The notes beneath the pieces are model-generated. The model ran no database searches. It worked only from the letters and a program-made list of their open reading frames with translations, and was not told the DNA's origin. A stretch of DNA of 64,000 nucleotides from Segatella copri (lineage in GTDB: Bacteria > Bacteroidota > Bacteroidia > Bacteroidales > Bacteroidaceae), in the NCBI RefSeq assembly GCF_009495355.1, contig NZ_VZAD01000057.1, positions 1 to 64,000 of the forward strand, written 5' to 3'. This document shows positions 26,101 to 34,149 of this stretch, in pieces. Position numbers and translations under genes: made by a program. Position 1 is the first letter of the stretch. The number at the start of each line of letters is the position of its first letter.

Positions 26101-26511
26101 AAGGTAAACTGCTGGGCTTGGAGTGATGCAGGCAACTTTACTGGTGGTAACTGGCCAGGTGTAGCATGTACCAAGATCGGTGTGAAGAAGAATGGTTTGG
26201 ATGTCTGGATGTGGAAGTATGATGGCGATTTGACAACTGCTCCTACTATGATCATCTTCAACAACGGCAGTGGTACGCAGACAAAGGATTTGGAATTCGA
26301 AAACGGTGCAGTTTATAACCTTGCCGGTAAGACCAATGAGTCTATCTCAACAGGCATCAACCAGACTGTAGCAGCTCAGAAGGCAGGCGCAGTGAAGATT
26401 TACACCCTCTCAGGTGTGAAGGTTGCCGAGGTAAGCAACGCTCAGGATGCTGAGTACATCTTGGCTCCAGGTGCTTATATCTGCAACGGTAAGAAGTTTG
26501 TGATTAAGTAA
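23140..26511 (+). CDS. secreted multidomain GH13 alpha-amylase, copy 1
   Basis: The 1123-residue protein has a signal peptide (about 1-23, ending QTMA) and a GH13 catalytic domain to about 640. The four conserved regions are DIVLNH (154-159), GFRIDTSGH with nucleophile D283, FMYGEV with acid/base E323, and VDSHD with H458-D459. After it come a chitobiase-C-like beta module (about 697-775), a CBM26-like module (784-868), a second beta module (882-958), a second CBM26-like module with WPGV and WMWKYDG (975-1058) and a sorting-type tail. It should hydrolyse alpha-1,4-glucan outside the cell or at its surface. It is the first of four tandem paralogues, with two operators upstream and a terminator at 26585. 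Confidence 0.93.
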   Translation: MRKFTFRLWAVLMLMLVSLQTMATDTFTSNRTDFRDESIYFMMTTRFYDGDTGNNVLCWDNQSAQIETKDPCWRGDFQGVIDKLDYIKALGFTAIWITPVVQNASGYDYHGYHAMDFQHVDCRYQSSDGSKDGDAMFQELVDKAHKKGIKIILDIVLNHTGNFGEQTLCKEFDRNTDLETQALINACMIPNEEKLGSDYLTSVPYEQYQRRLGLLKNVRGKNEDVHNYWHHFGDFNWDYPNRWWAQIAGDCVDLNTENDYVADYLVKCYGSFIKMGVDGFRIDTSGHISRLTFCKQFIPQFTVLGKQYEDKRLNKAPFFMYGEVCARYSDVTYRGQDNLSCYYYTWQAPQDLLDKWDGSQKYWDTQVLFDKANGGTGVDDHQMALCESDNAPTPTSDNTFMVNGKWHEPDYSQASGFHVIDFPLHYNFGNAAAAYGLAKSGDKRYNDATYNVVYVDSHDYGPQQTNDQFRFSGDDAQWAENLSLMFTFRGIPCLYYGSEVGFRRGAPIDRGPHGPLSETGRAYFGGYLTGDVEATDFGDYKATGNVAATLNHDVAQHLIRLNKIRQAVPALRKGQWTDDGCTPAKGGIAFKRAYKNDSYALVAINGGATFTDCPDGTYTDVVTGKTYTGTTITVDAPATQGQLRVLVKDWKGGQIGEDGPFIYNETPKSKSEAEQAYDGHEEDGTTWVEPQTNEFGLKFSQAGGTFRTNTVTVEVSLSGKATSGWFQVEGKDKVELAPGETKTFTIGEDMNFKQTKTVTWYAKNDKSEKNGSVSFTKVDPNASITVYVKADKAPTIYAWVPGTPAKELTGAWHGRTMDGPEEIGGVNYWYKTFDGVESFNVILNNGNDKQSSDITGITGDIYLEYDGGSNVKTLDAPVNTTAKVTLSPNGGDFEKTITVTATLSDNAKSGWYKIGDGEQVNLTPGKPVTFTLGADMMEGESKTVTWSATNAEDKAKTGTATFNKIKEVVIPTPTGIFAYFLAPSDWSKVNCWAWSDAGNFTGGNWPGVACTKIGVKKNGLDVWMWKYDGDLTTAPTMIIFNNGSGTQTKDLEFENGAVYNLAGKTNESISTGINQTVAAQKAGAVKIYTLSGVKVAEVSNAQDAEYILAPGAYICNGKKFVIK

Positions 26512-26584
26512 CTTTTGATGATTGCAAATTGTCAATATAAATATACGTTTAGTTAATTAGGTTTTATTAAGTGCTATTATAAAA

Positions 26585-26615
26585 GGGGATTGCAGTGATG
26601 CAGTCCTCTTTTTTT
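26585..26615 (+). terminator. terminator of amylase 1
   Basis: GGGGATTGCA (26585-26594) pairs with TGCAGTCCTC (26599-26608) through G-T pairs, loop GTGA, then TTTTTTT. The 327-bp gap between amylases 1 and 2 holds this, an operator and a promoter. Confidence 0.85.
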
Positions 26616-26647
26616 GTTTTTCTGTCTGCTGTTTGTCAAGATTTGTG

Positions 26648-26663
26648 TGTAATCGTTTGCACA
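26648..26663. promoter_or_regulatory. LacI-type operator of amylase 2
   Basis: TGTAATCGTTTGCACA, centre 62.5 bp upstream of the -7 box at 26717. Confidence 0.7.
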
Positions 26664-26716
26664 CGTTTATTCATTCTTTTTTGCATCATTTTTCCCCCTC
26701 ATATATATATAATGTG

Positions 26717-26724
26717 TAAATTTG
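26717..26724 (+). promoter_or_regulatory. -7 box of amylase 2
   Basis: TAAATTTG, 115 nt before the ATG, followed by CATTAG as in copies 3 and 4. Confidence 0.55.
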
Positions 26725-26838
26725 CATTAGTAAGCTAACAGAAGAATATTGCCAAGAGTTTTAAAGTGAAGGAATTAACAATCACATAACTAATATAGAT
26801 ATTCATCACTAACTAAAAATTAATAACCAGTCAATCTT

Positions 26839-29800
26839 ATGAAGAGATTTACTACAAGGCTATGGGCAGTCCTTATGCTCATGTTGGTCTCCTTGCAGAC
26901 GATGGCTACCGATGTGTTTACATCGAATCGTACTGACTTCCGAGACGAAAGTATCTATTTCATGATCACCACCCGTTTCTACGATGGAGATCCTAAAAAC
27001 AATGTGCTCTGCTGGGACAACCAGGAAGCACAGATGAGTACCAAGGACCCTTGTTGGCGAGGTGACTTCCAGGGTGTCATCGACAAGCTCGACTACATCA
27101 AGGCGTTAGGTTTCACAGCCATCTGGATTACTCCTGTCGTACAGAATGCATCCGGTTATGACTACCACGGCTATCATGCTTCGGATTTCTCCAAGGTAGA
27201 TTGCCGTTATCAGAGCGGTGACGGCAAAAAGAGCGGTGACGTGATGTTCCAGGAACTCATCGACAAGGCTCACGCCAAGGGTATCAAGATTATCCTCGAT
27301 ATCGTGCTCAACCACTCCGGTAACTTCGGTGAGGAGCATTTTTGCAAGGAGTTCGACCGTGATACCCGTCTTCGTAACCAGGCAGACATCAATGCTTGTA
27401 TGATTCCTAATTTCGAAACATTGGGTAGTGACTATCCAAGTCTTTTGCCTGCGGCACAGTATCAGCGTCGTCTTGCCCTGATGAAGAATACCGATGGACA
27501 GAATCATGATTCACACAACTATTGGCACCATTTGGGTAGCTTCAACTGGGACTTTCCTAATCGTTGGTGGGCTCAGATTGCAGGTGACTGTGTGGACTTC
27601 AATACTGAGAATAATACAGTGGCTGAATATCTTGTCAAATGCTATGGCAAATTTATCGAGATGGGTGTAGATGGTTTCCGTATTGATACATCCGGTCACA
27701 TCTCTCGTCTTACCTTCTGCAAGCAGTTCATTCCTCAGTTTACTGCCCTCGGTAAGAAGTATGAGGACAAGCGATTGAACAAGGCTCCATTCTTCATGTA
27801 TGGTGAGGTTTGTTCCCGTTACAGTGGTGTGCAGTACCGTGGTCAGGACAACCTTTCACCTTTTTATTATACATGGCAGGCTCCACAGAACTTGTTGGAT
27901 AGCTTTGATGGCAGCCAGTCATACTGGGACACTCAGGAAATTTATGACACAGGTTCAGGTTATGATGATAAGCTGATGCCTCTCTGCGAGAAAGATAATG
28001 CGAATTCTCCAGAAAGCAACAATACCTTTATGCTGAATGGCGCATGGCATGAGCCAGACTATTCTCAGTCAAGCGGTTTCAATGTGATCGACTTCCCATT
28101 GCACTACAACTTCGGTAATGCTGCCACCGCATACGGCTTGGCAAAGTCTGGTGATATGAAATATAATGACGCTACCTATAATGTGGTATATGTAGACAGT
28201 CACGACTATGGTCCTGGGTCAGGGTCTCGTTTTGGCGGCTCTGACGCTCAGTGGGCAGAGAATCTCTCTCTGATGTTCACCTTCCGTGGAATCCCATGTC
28301 TCTATTATGGTTCTGAGGTAGGTTTCCGTCGCGATGTTGTGATTGACAGAGGTCCTAATGGTCCTCTTTCTGAAACTGGTCGTGCTTACTTCGGTGGTTA
28401 TATCACAGGTGATGTAGAAGCATCAGACTTCGGTGTATACAAGGCTTCTGGTAATGCGGCTGCCTCATTGAATCATGATGTGGCTCAGCACCTCATCCGT
28501 CTGAACAAGATTCGTCAGGCTGTTCCTGCTCTCCGTAAGGGTCAGTGGACTAGCGATGGTTGTACTCCTGCCAATGGTGGTATCGCCTTCAAGCGTGCTT
28601 ATAAGGACAGTTATGCACTCGTAGCCCTCAATGGTGGTGCTACTTTCACAGATTGCCCAGCTGGTACTTATACAGACTTGGTAACAGGCAAGACTTACAC
28701 AGGTTCTACTATCACTGTTGATGCTCCTAATAATCAGGGTCAGGTTCGCGTACTCGTGAAAGACTGGACTGATGGCAAGCTCATTGATGATGGTGCTTTC
28801 ATCTACGATACAACAGCCAAGTCTCTGGGTGACCAGACCTATGATGGTAATGAAGAGGCTGGTACAACTTGGGTTGACGAGGCTCCTCTTATGCCTGTAA
28901 GCGTTTCTCTTTCTCCAGCTGGTGGTAATTTCCGCACCAATACGGTAACTGTTACCGCTGAGGTCTCAGAAGATGCTACGTCTGCTTGGTATCAGATAGA
29001 GGGACAGGACAAGGTTGATTTGACCCCTGGTAAGCCTGTTACCTTCACTATCGGTGAAGACATGAACTTCAATGACACCAAGACAGTGACTTGGAGTGTA
29101 ACAAGCTCTGAAGGCAAGGAGAAGACTGGTAAGGTTACATATACCAAGGTAGATCCTAACGCAGCTATCACCGTATATGTAAAGGCAGACAAGGCTCCTT
29201 ACATCCACGCTTGGACAACAGGTGTTGACGGTAAGAATTTGACAGGTGCATGGCCTGGTAAGGTAATGAAAGGTCCTGAGGAGATTGATGGTGCTAAATA
29301 CTGGTCTTACTCTTTCGATGGCGTAGAGAACTTCAATGTCATCTTGAATAATGGTAGCGGTGCTCAGTCTGGTAATATCACTGGTATCACAAGCGATATC
29401 TACTTGGAGTATGATGGTGCTAAAAGTGCCAAGAAGATTGATGCTCCTGTCAATGCTGCAGCTAAGGTTACTTTGAGTCCTAATGGTGGTGACTTTGAGA
29501 AGACTATCTCCGTAACAGCAACCCTCAGCAACAATGCCAAGAGCGGTTGGTATAAGATTGGCGATGGCGAGCAGGTTAATCTGACTCCTGGTAAGTCAGT
29601 TACCTTCACTCTCGGTGCTGACATGATGGAAGGCGAGAGCAAGACTGTAACTTGGAGCGCAACTAATGCAGAGGATAAGGCTAAGACAGGTTCTGCAACC
29701 TTCAACAAGATTAAAGAGGTAGTTGTTCCTACTCCAACAGGTATCTTCGCTTACTTCCTCGCTCCTTCAGACTGGAGTCAGGTTGACTGCTGGGCTTGGA

Positions 29801-30189
29801 ATGGTTCAGAAAACTTTACCGGTGGTAACTGGCCAGGTGTAGCTTGTACCAAGACTGGTATGAAGAAGAATGGTTTGGATGTCTGGATGTGGAAGTATGA
29901 TGGCGATTTGACAACTGCTCCTACTAAGATCATCTTCAACAACGGCAGTGGTACGCAGACAAAGGATTTGGAATTCGAAAACGGTGCAGTTTATAACCTT
30001 GCCGGTAAGACCAATGAGACTATCTCAACAGGCATCAACCAGACTGTAGCAGCTCAGAAGGCTGGCGCAGTGAAGATTTACACCCTCTCAGGTGTGAAGG
30101 TTGCCGAGGTAAGCAACGCTCAGGATGCTGAGTACATCTTGGCTCCAGGTGCTTATATCTGCAATGGTAAGAAGTTTGTGATTAAGTAA
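26839..30189 (+). CDS. secreted multidomain GH13 alpha-amylase, copy 2
   Basis: The 1116-residue paralogue has the same domain order as copy 1: signal peptide, GH13, beta module, CBM26-like module, beta module, CBM26-like module, sorting-type tail. Catalytic residues are D283, E323 and the H455-D456 pair. Region I reads DIVLNHSGNF here, with Ser where the other three copies have Thr. It is three residues shorter than copy 1 before H455 (around GPGSGSRFGGSD and GSGYDDKLMP). The gene has its own operator, promoter and terminator, so each copy can be expressed alone. Confidence 0.93.
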   Translation: MKRFTTRLWAVLMLMLVSLQTMATDVFTSNRTDFRDESIYFMITTRFYDGDPKNNVLCWDNQEAQMSTKDPCWRGDFQGVIDKLDYIKALGFTAIWITPVVQNASGYDYHGYHASDFSKVDCRYQSGDGKKSGDVMFQELIDKAHAKGIKIILDIVLNHSGNFGEEHFCKEFDRDTRLRNQADINACMIPNFETLGSDYPSLLPAAQYQRRLALMKNTDGQNHDSHNYWHHLGSFNWDFPNRWWAQIAGDCVDFNTENNTVAEYLVKCYGKFIEMGVDGFRIDTSGHISRLTFCKQFIPQFTALGKKYEDKRLNKAPFFMYGEVCSRYSGVQYRGQDNLSPFYYTWQAPQNLLDSFDGSQSYWDTQEIYDTGSGYDDKLMPLCEKDNANSPESNNTFMLNGAWHEPDYSQSSGFNVIDFPLHYNFGNAATAYGLAKSGDMKYNDATYNVVYVDSHDYGPGSGSRFGGSDAQWAENLSLMFTFRGIPCLYYGSEVGFRRDVVIDRGPNGPLSETGRAYFGGYITGDVEASDFGVYKASGNAAASLNHDVAQHLIRLNKIRQAVPALRKGQWTSDGCTPANGGIAFKRAYKDSYALVALNGGATFTDCPAGTYTDLVTGKTYTGSTITVDAPNNQGQVRVLVKDWTDGKLIDDGAFIYDTTAKSLGDQTYDGNEEAGTTWVDEAPLMPVSVSLSPAGGNFRTNTVTVTAEVSEDATSAWYQIEGQDKVDLTPGKPVTFTIGEDMNFNDTKTVTWSVTSSEGKEKTGKVTYTKVDPNAAITVYVKADKAPYIHAWTTGVDGKNLTGAWPGKVMKGPEEIDGAKYWSYSFDGVENFNVILNNGSGAQSGNITGITSDIYLEYDGAKSAKKIDAPVNAAAKVTLSPNGGDFEKTISVTATLSNNAKSGWYKIGDGEQVNLTPGKSVTFTLGADMMEGESKTVTWSATNAEDKAKTGSATFNKIKEVVVPTPTGIFAYFLAPSDWSQVDCWAWNGSENFTGGNWPGVACTKTGMKKNGLDVWMWKYDGDLTTAPTKIIFNNGSGTQTKDLEFENGAVYNLAGKTNETISTGINQTVAAQKAGAVKIYTLSGVKVAEVSNAQDAEYILAPGAYICNGKKFVIK

Positions 30190-30264
30190 CTTTTGATGAT
30201 TGCAAATTGTCAATATAAATGAAGGTTTAGTTAATTAGGTTTTATTAAGTGCTATTATTAAAAA

Positions 30265-30295
30265 GGGGATTGCAGTGATGCAGTCCTCTTTTTTT
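30265..30295 (+). terminator. terminator of amylase 2
   Basis: Same stem as after copy 1 (GGGGATTGCA with TGCAGTCCTC, loop GTGA), followed by TTTTTTT. Confidence 0.85.
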
Positions 30296-30327
30296 GTTTT
30301 TCTGTCTGCTGTTTGTCAAGATTTGCG

Positions 30328-30343
30328 TGTAAACGTTTGCACA
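30328..30343. promoter_or_regulatory. LacI-type operator of amylase 3
   Basis: TGTAAACGTTTGCACA, centre 61.5 bp upstream of the -7 box at 30396. Confidence 0.7.
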
Positions 30344-30395
30344 TAATTATTCATTCTTTTTTGCATCATATTTCCCCAGATATATATATAATGTG

Positions 30396-30403
30396 TAATT
30401 TTG
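30396..30403 (+). promoter_or_regulatory. -7 box of amylase 3
   Basis: TAATTTTG, 74 nt before the ATG. The leader lacks about 35 bases present in copy 2. Confidence 0.55.
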
Positions 30404-30476
30404 CATTAGAAAGCTAACAAAACTTAGATAATGACATTTTCATCACTAACTAAAAATTAAATAACCAGTCAATCTT

Positions 30477-33400
30477 ATGAAAAGATTTACCACAAGGCTA
30501 TGGGCAGTCCTTATGCTCATGTTGGTCTCCTTGCAGACGATGGCTACCGATGTGTTTACATCGAATCGTACTGACTTCCGAGACGAAAGTATCTATTTCA
30601 TGATGACCACTCGTTTCTACGATGGTGATCCATCTAATAACGTGCTCTGCTGGGATAACCAGGAAGCACAGAAGAGTACCAAGGACCCTTGCTGGCGAGG
30701 TGACTTCCAGGGTGTTATCGACAAGCTCGACTACATCAAGGCGTTAGGTTTCACTGCCATCTGGATTACTCCTGTCGTACAGAATGCATCCGGTTATGAC
30801 TACCACGGCTATCATGCTTCGGATTTCTCCAAGGTTGATTGCCGTTATCAGAGCGGTGACGGCAAAAAGAGCGGTGACGTGATGTTCCAGGAACTCATTG
30901 ACAAGGCTCACGACAAGGGTATCAAGATTATCCTCGATATCGTGCTCAACCACACCGGTAACTTCGGTGAGGAGCATTTTTGCAAGGAGTTCGACCGTGA
31001 TACTCGTCTTCGTAACCAGGCAGACATCAATGCTTGTATGATTCCTAATTTCGAAACATTGGGTAATGACTATCCAAGTCTTCAGCCAGGTTATCAGTAT
31101 CAGCGTCGTCTTGCCATGATGAAGAATACCGATGGTCAGAATCATGATCCTCACAACTACTGGCACCATTTCGGTAACTTCAACTGGGACTTACCTAATC
31201 GTTGGTGGGCTCAGATTGCAGGTGACTGTGTCGATCTGAATACTGAGAATAATACAGTGGCTGATTATCTTGTCAAGTGCTATGGCAATTTCATCAAGAT
31301 GGGTGTAGATGGTTTCCGTATTGATACATCCGGTCACATCTCACGTCTTACCTTCTGCAAGCAGTTCATTCCTCAGTTTGCTGCCCTCGGTAAGAAGTAC
31401 GCGGACAAGCGATTGAACAAGGCTCCTTTCTTCATGTATGGTGAGGTTTGTGCCCGTTTCGGTAGTGTGCAGTACCGTGGTCAGGACAACCTTTCACCTT
31501 ATTATTATACATGGAAGGCTCCACAGAACTTGATGGATAGCTTTGATGGCAGCCAGTCATATTGGGACACTCAGGAAATCTATGACAGTGGTACAGGTTA
31601 TGATGCTAAGCTGATGCCTCTCTGCGAGAAAGATAATGCTGATTCTCCTGAAAGCAATAATACCTTTATGCTGAATGGTGCATGGCATGAGCCAGACTAT
31701 TCTCAGTCAAGCGGTTTCAATGTAATCGACTTCCCATTGCACTACAACTTCTCTAATGCAGGAAGTGCATACGGCTTGGCTAAGTCTGGTGATATGAAAT
31801 ACAATGATGCTACTTATAATGTAGTATATGTAGATAGTCATGACTACGGTCCTCAGCCAAGTGATGGTATCCGTTTCTCTGGTAGTGATGCTCAGTGGGC
31901 TGAGAATCTCTCTCTGATGTTTACCTTCCGTGGAATCCCATGTCTCTATTATGGTTCTGAGGTAGGTTTCCGTCGTGGTTCTGTGATTGACAAAGGTCCT
32001 AACGGTCCTCTCTCTAACACCGGTCGTGCTTACTTCGGTGGTTATATCACAGGTGATGTAGAAGCATCAGACTTCGGTGTATACAAGGCTTCTGGTAATG
32101 CGGCTGCCTCATTGAATCATGATTTGGCTCAGCACCTCATCCGTCTGAACAAGATTCGTCAGGCTGTTCCTGCTCTCCGTAAGGGTCAGTGGACAGACGA
32201 GGGTTGCAAAGCCAATGGTGGTATTGCCTTCAAGCGTGCTTATAAGGACAGTTATGCACTTGTAGCCCTCAATGGTGGTGCTACATTCACAGATTGCCCA
32301 GCTGGCACATATACTGATATTGTTACAGGTCAGACATATACTGGTTCTACTATCACCGTAGAAGCTCCTCAGACTCAAGGTCAGGTACGTGTACTTGTAA
32401 AGGATTGGACTGGCGGTGTAATAGGTGAGGATGGTCCATTCATCTACACAACTGCTGCTCAGCATAAGAGTGGTCAGGACTATGATGGTAATGAAGAGGC
32501 TGGTACAACTTGGGTTGACGATGCTCCTCTTCAGCCAGTAAGCGTTTCACTTTCTCCAGCTGGCGGAAGTTTCCGTACCAATACGGTAACAGTTACTGCT
32601 GAACTCTCAGAAGATGCTTTATCTGGTTGGTACCAGATAGAGGGACAGGACAAGGTAGATTTGACTCCTGGTCAGGCTGCCACCTTCACTATCGGCGAAG
32701 GCATGAACTTCAAGGACACCAAGACTGTGACTTGGGGTGCAACAAGCTCTGAAGGCAAGGAGAAGACTGGTAAGGTTACATATACTAAGGTAGATCCTAA
32801 CGCAGCTATCACCGTATATGTAAAGGCTACTAATGCTCCTCACATCCATGCTTGGACAACAGGTGTTGACGGTAAGAATTTGACAGGTGAATGGCCTGGT
32901 AAGGTAATGGACGGTCCTGAGGTGATTGATGGAGATAATTACTGGACTTACTCTTTCGATAACGTAGAGAAGTTCAATGTCATCTTGAATAATGGTAGCG
33001 GTGCTCAGTCTGGTGAAATCTCAGGTATCACAGGCGATATCTACTTGGAATATGACGGTGGTTCAAGTGCCAAGAAGATTGATGCTCCTGTCAACACAGC
33101 AGCTAAGGTTACTCTGAGTCCTAATGGTGGTGACTTCCAGAAGACTGTTACCGTAACAGCAACATTGAGCAACAATGCCAAGAGCGGTTGGTACAAGATC
33201 GGCGATGGTGAGCAGGTGGCTCTTACTCCTGGTAAGGCTGCTACCTTCACTCTCGGTGCTGACATGATGGAAGGCGAGAGCAAGACTGTAACTTGGAGCG
33301 CAACCAGTGCAGATAACGCCACCAAGACAGGTTCTGCTACCTTCAACAAGATTAAAGAGGTAGTTGTTCCTACTCCAACAGGTATCTTCGCTTACTTCCT

Positions 33401-33830
33401 CGCTCCTTCAGACTGGAGTAAGGTAGACTGCTGGGCTTGGAATGATTCAGAAAACTTTACTGGTGGTAACTGGCCAGGTGTAGAATGTACCAAGATCGGT
33501 GTGAAGAAGAATGGTTTGGATGTCTGGATGTGGAAGTATGATGGCGATTTGACAACTGCTCCTACCAATATCATCTTCAACAACGGCGGTGGTCAGCAGA
33601 CAAACGATTTGGTTTTCGAAAACGGTGCAGTTTATGACCGCAACGGTAAGACCAATGAGTCTATCTCAACAGGCATCAATCAGACTGTAGCAGCTCAGAA
33701 GGCTGGCGCAGTGAAGATTTACACCCTCTCAGGTGTGAAGGTTGCCGAGGTAAGCAACGCTCAGGATGCTGAATACATCTTGGCTCCAGGTGCATATATA
33801 TGCAATGGAAAGAAGTTTGTGATTAAGTAA
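30477..33830 (+). CDS. secreted multidomain GH13 alpha-amylase, copy 3
   Basis: The 1117-residue paralogue is closest to copy 2. Catalytic residues are D283, E323 and H455-D456; region I is DIVLNHTGNF. Domain order is as in the other copies. Small differences from copy 2 cluster in the surface part after E323 (FGSVQYRGQ), around EGCKANGG (one residue shorter there than in copies 1 and 2) and in the CBM-like modules (ATNAPHIHAW). The final 150 bases are nearly the same as in copies 1 and 2, as expected from recent duplication or gene conversion. Confidence 0.93.
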   Translation: MKRFTTRLWAVLMLMLVSLQTMATDVFTSNRTDFRDESIYFMMTTRFYDGDPSNNVLCWDNQEAQKSTKDPCWRGDFQGVIDKLDYIKALGFTAIWITPVVQNASGYDYHGYHASDFSKVDCRYQSGDGKKSGDVMFQELIDKAHDKGIKIILDIVLNHTGNFGEEHFCKEFDRDTRLRNQADINACMIPNFETLGNDYPSLQPGYQYQRRLAMMKNTDGQNHDPHNYWHHFGNFNWDLPNRWWAQIAGDCVDLNTENNTVADYLVKCYGNFIKMGVDGFRIDTSGHISRLTFCKQFIPQFAALGKKYADKRLNKAPFFMYGEVCARFGSVQYRGQDNLSPYYYTWKAPQNLMDSFDGSQSYWDTQEIYDSGTGYDAKLMPLCEKDNADSPESNNTFMLNGAWHEPDYSQSSGFNVIDFPLHYNFSNAGSAYGLAKSGDMKYNDATYNVVYVDSHDYGPQPSDGIRFSGSDAQWAENLSLMFTFRGIPCLYYGSEVGFRRGSVIDKGPNGPLSNTGRAYFGGYITGDVEASDFGVYKASGNAAASLNHDLAQHLIRLNKIRQAVPALRKGQWTDEGCKANGGIAFKRAYKDSYALVALNGGATFTDCPAGTYTDIVTGQTYTGSTITVEAPQTQGQVRVLVKDWTGGVIGEDGPFIYTTAAQHKSGQDYDGNEEAGTTWVDDAPLQPVSVSLSPAGGSFRTNTVTVTAELSEDALSGWYQIEGQDKVDLTPGQAATFTIGEGMNFKDTKTVTWGATSSEGKEKTGKVTYTKVDPNAAITVYVKATNAPHIHAWTTGVDGKNLTGEWPGKVMDGPEVIDGDNYWTYSFDNVEKFNVILNNGSGAQSGEISGITGDIYLEYDGGSSAKKIDAPVNTAAKVTLSPNGGDFQKTVTVTATLSNNAKSGWYKIGDGEQVALTPGKAATFTLGADMMEGESKTVTWSATSADNATKTGSATFNKIKEVVVPTPTGIFAYFLAPSDWSKVDCWAWNDSENFTGGNWPGVECTKIGVKKNGLDVWMWKYDGDLTTAPTNIIFNNGGGQQTNDLVFENGAVYDRNGKTNESISTGINQTVAAQKAGAVKIYTLSGVKVAEVSNAQDAEYILAPGAYICNGKKFVIK

Positions 33831-33896
33831 TGTTAGAATTGTAAATATAATTAAGGGTTAGTAAATTTGGTTTTATTAAGTGCTATTGTTATTAAG

Positions 33897-33926
33897 GAGG
33901 GTTGCAGTGATGCAACCCTCTTTTTT
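33897..33926 (+). terminator. terminator of amylase 3
   Basis: GAGGGTTGCA (33897-33906) pairs perfectly with TGCAACCCTC (33911-33920), loop GTGA, then TTTTTT. The stem changed on both sides relative to copies 1 and 2, so pairing was kept. The 319-bp gap also holds the copy 4 operator and promoter. Confidence 0.88.
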
Positions 33927-33958
33927 GTTTTACAACCCTTCACTTTGTCAATATTTTG

Positions 33959-33974
33959 TGTAATCGTTTGCACA
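33959..33974. promoter_or_regulatory. LacI-type operator of amylase 4
   Basis: TGTAATCGTTTGCACA, identical to the site of amylase 2, centre 61.5 bp upstream of the -7 box at 34027. Confidence 0.7.
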
Positions 33975-34026
33975 CGTTTATTCGTTCTTTCCTGCATATT
34001 TTTTTCCCTCATATATAAATAATGTG

Positions 34027-34034
34027 TAAATTTG
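34027..34034 (+). promoter_or_regulatory. -7 box of amylase 4
   Basis: TAAATTTG, 116 nt before the ATG. Confidence 0.55.
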
Positions 34035-34149
34035 CATTAGTAAGCTAACAGAAGAATATTGCCAGTAGTTTTAAAGTGAGAAATTAACAATCAAAACTTA
34101 GATAATGACATTTTCATCACTAACTAAAAATTAATAACCAGTCAATCTT

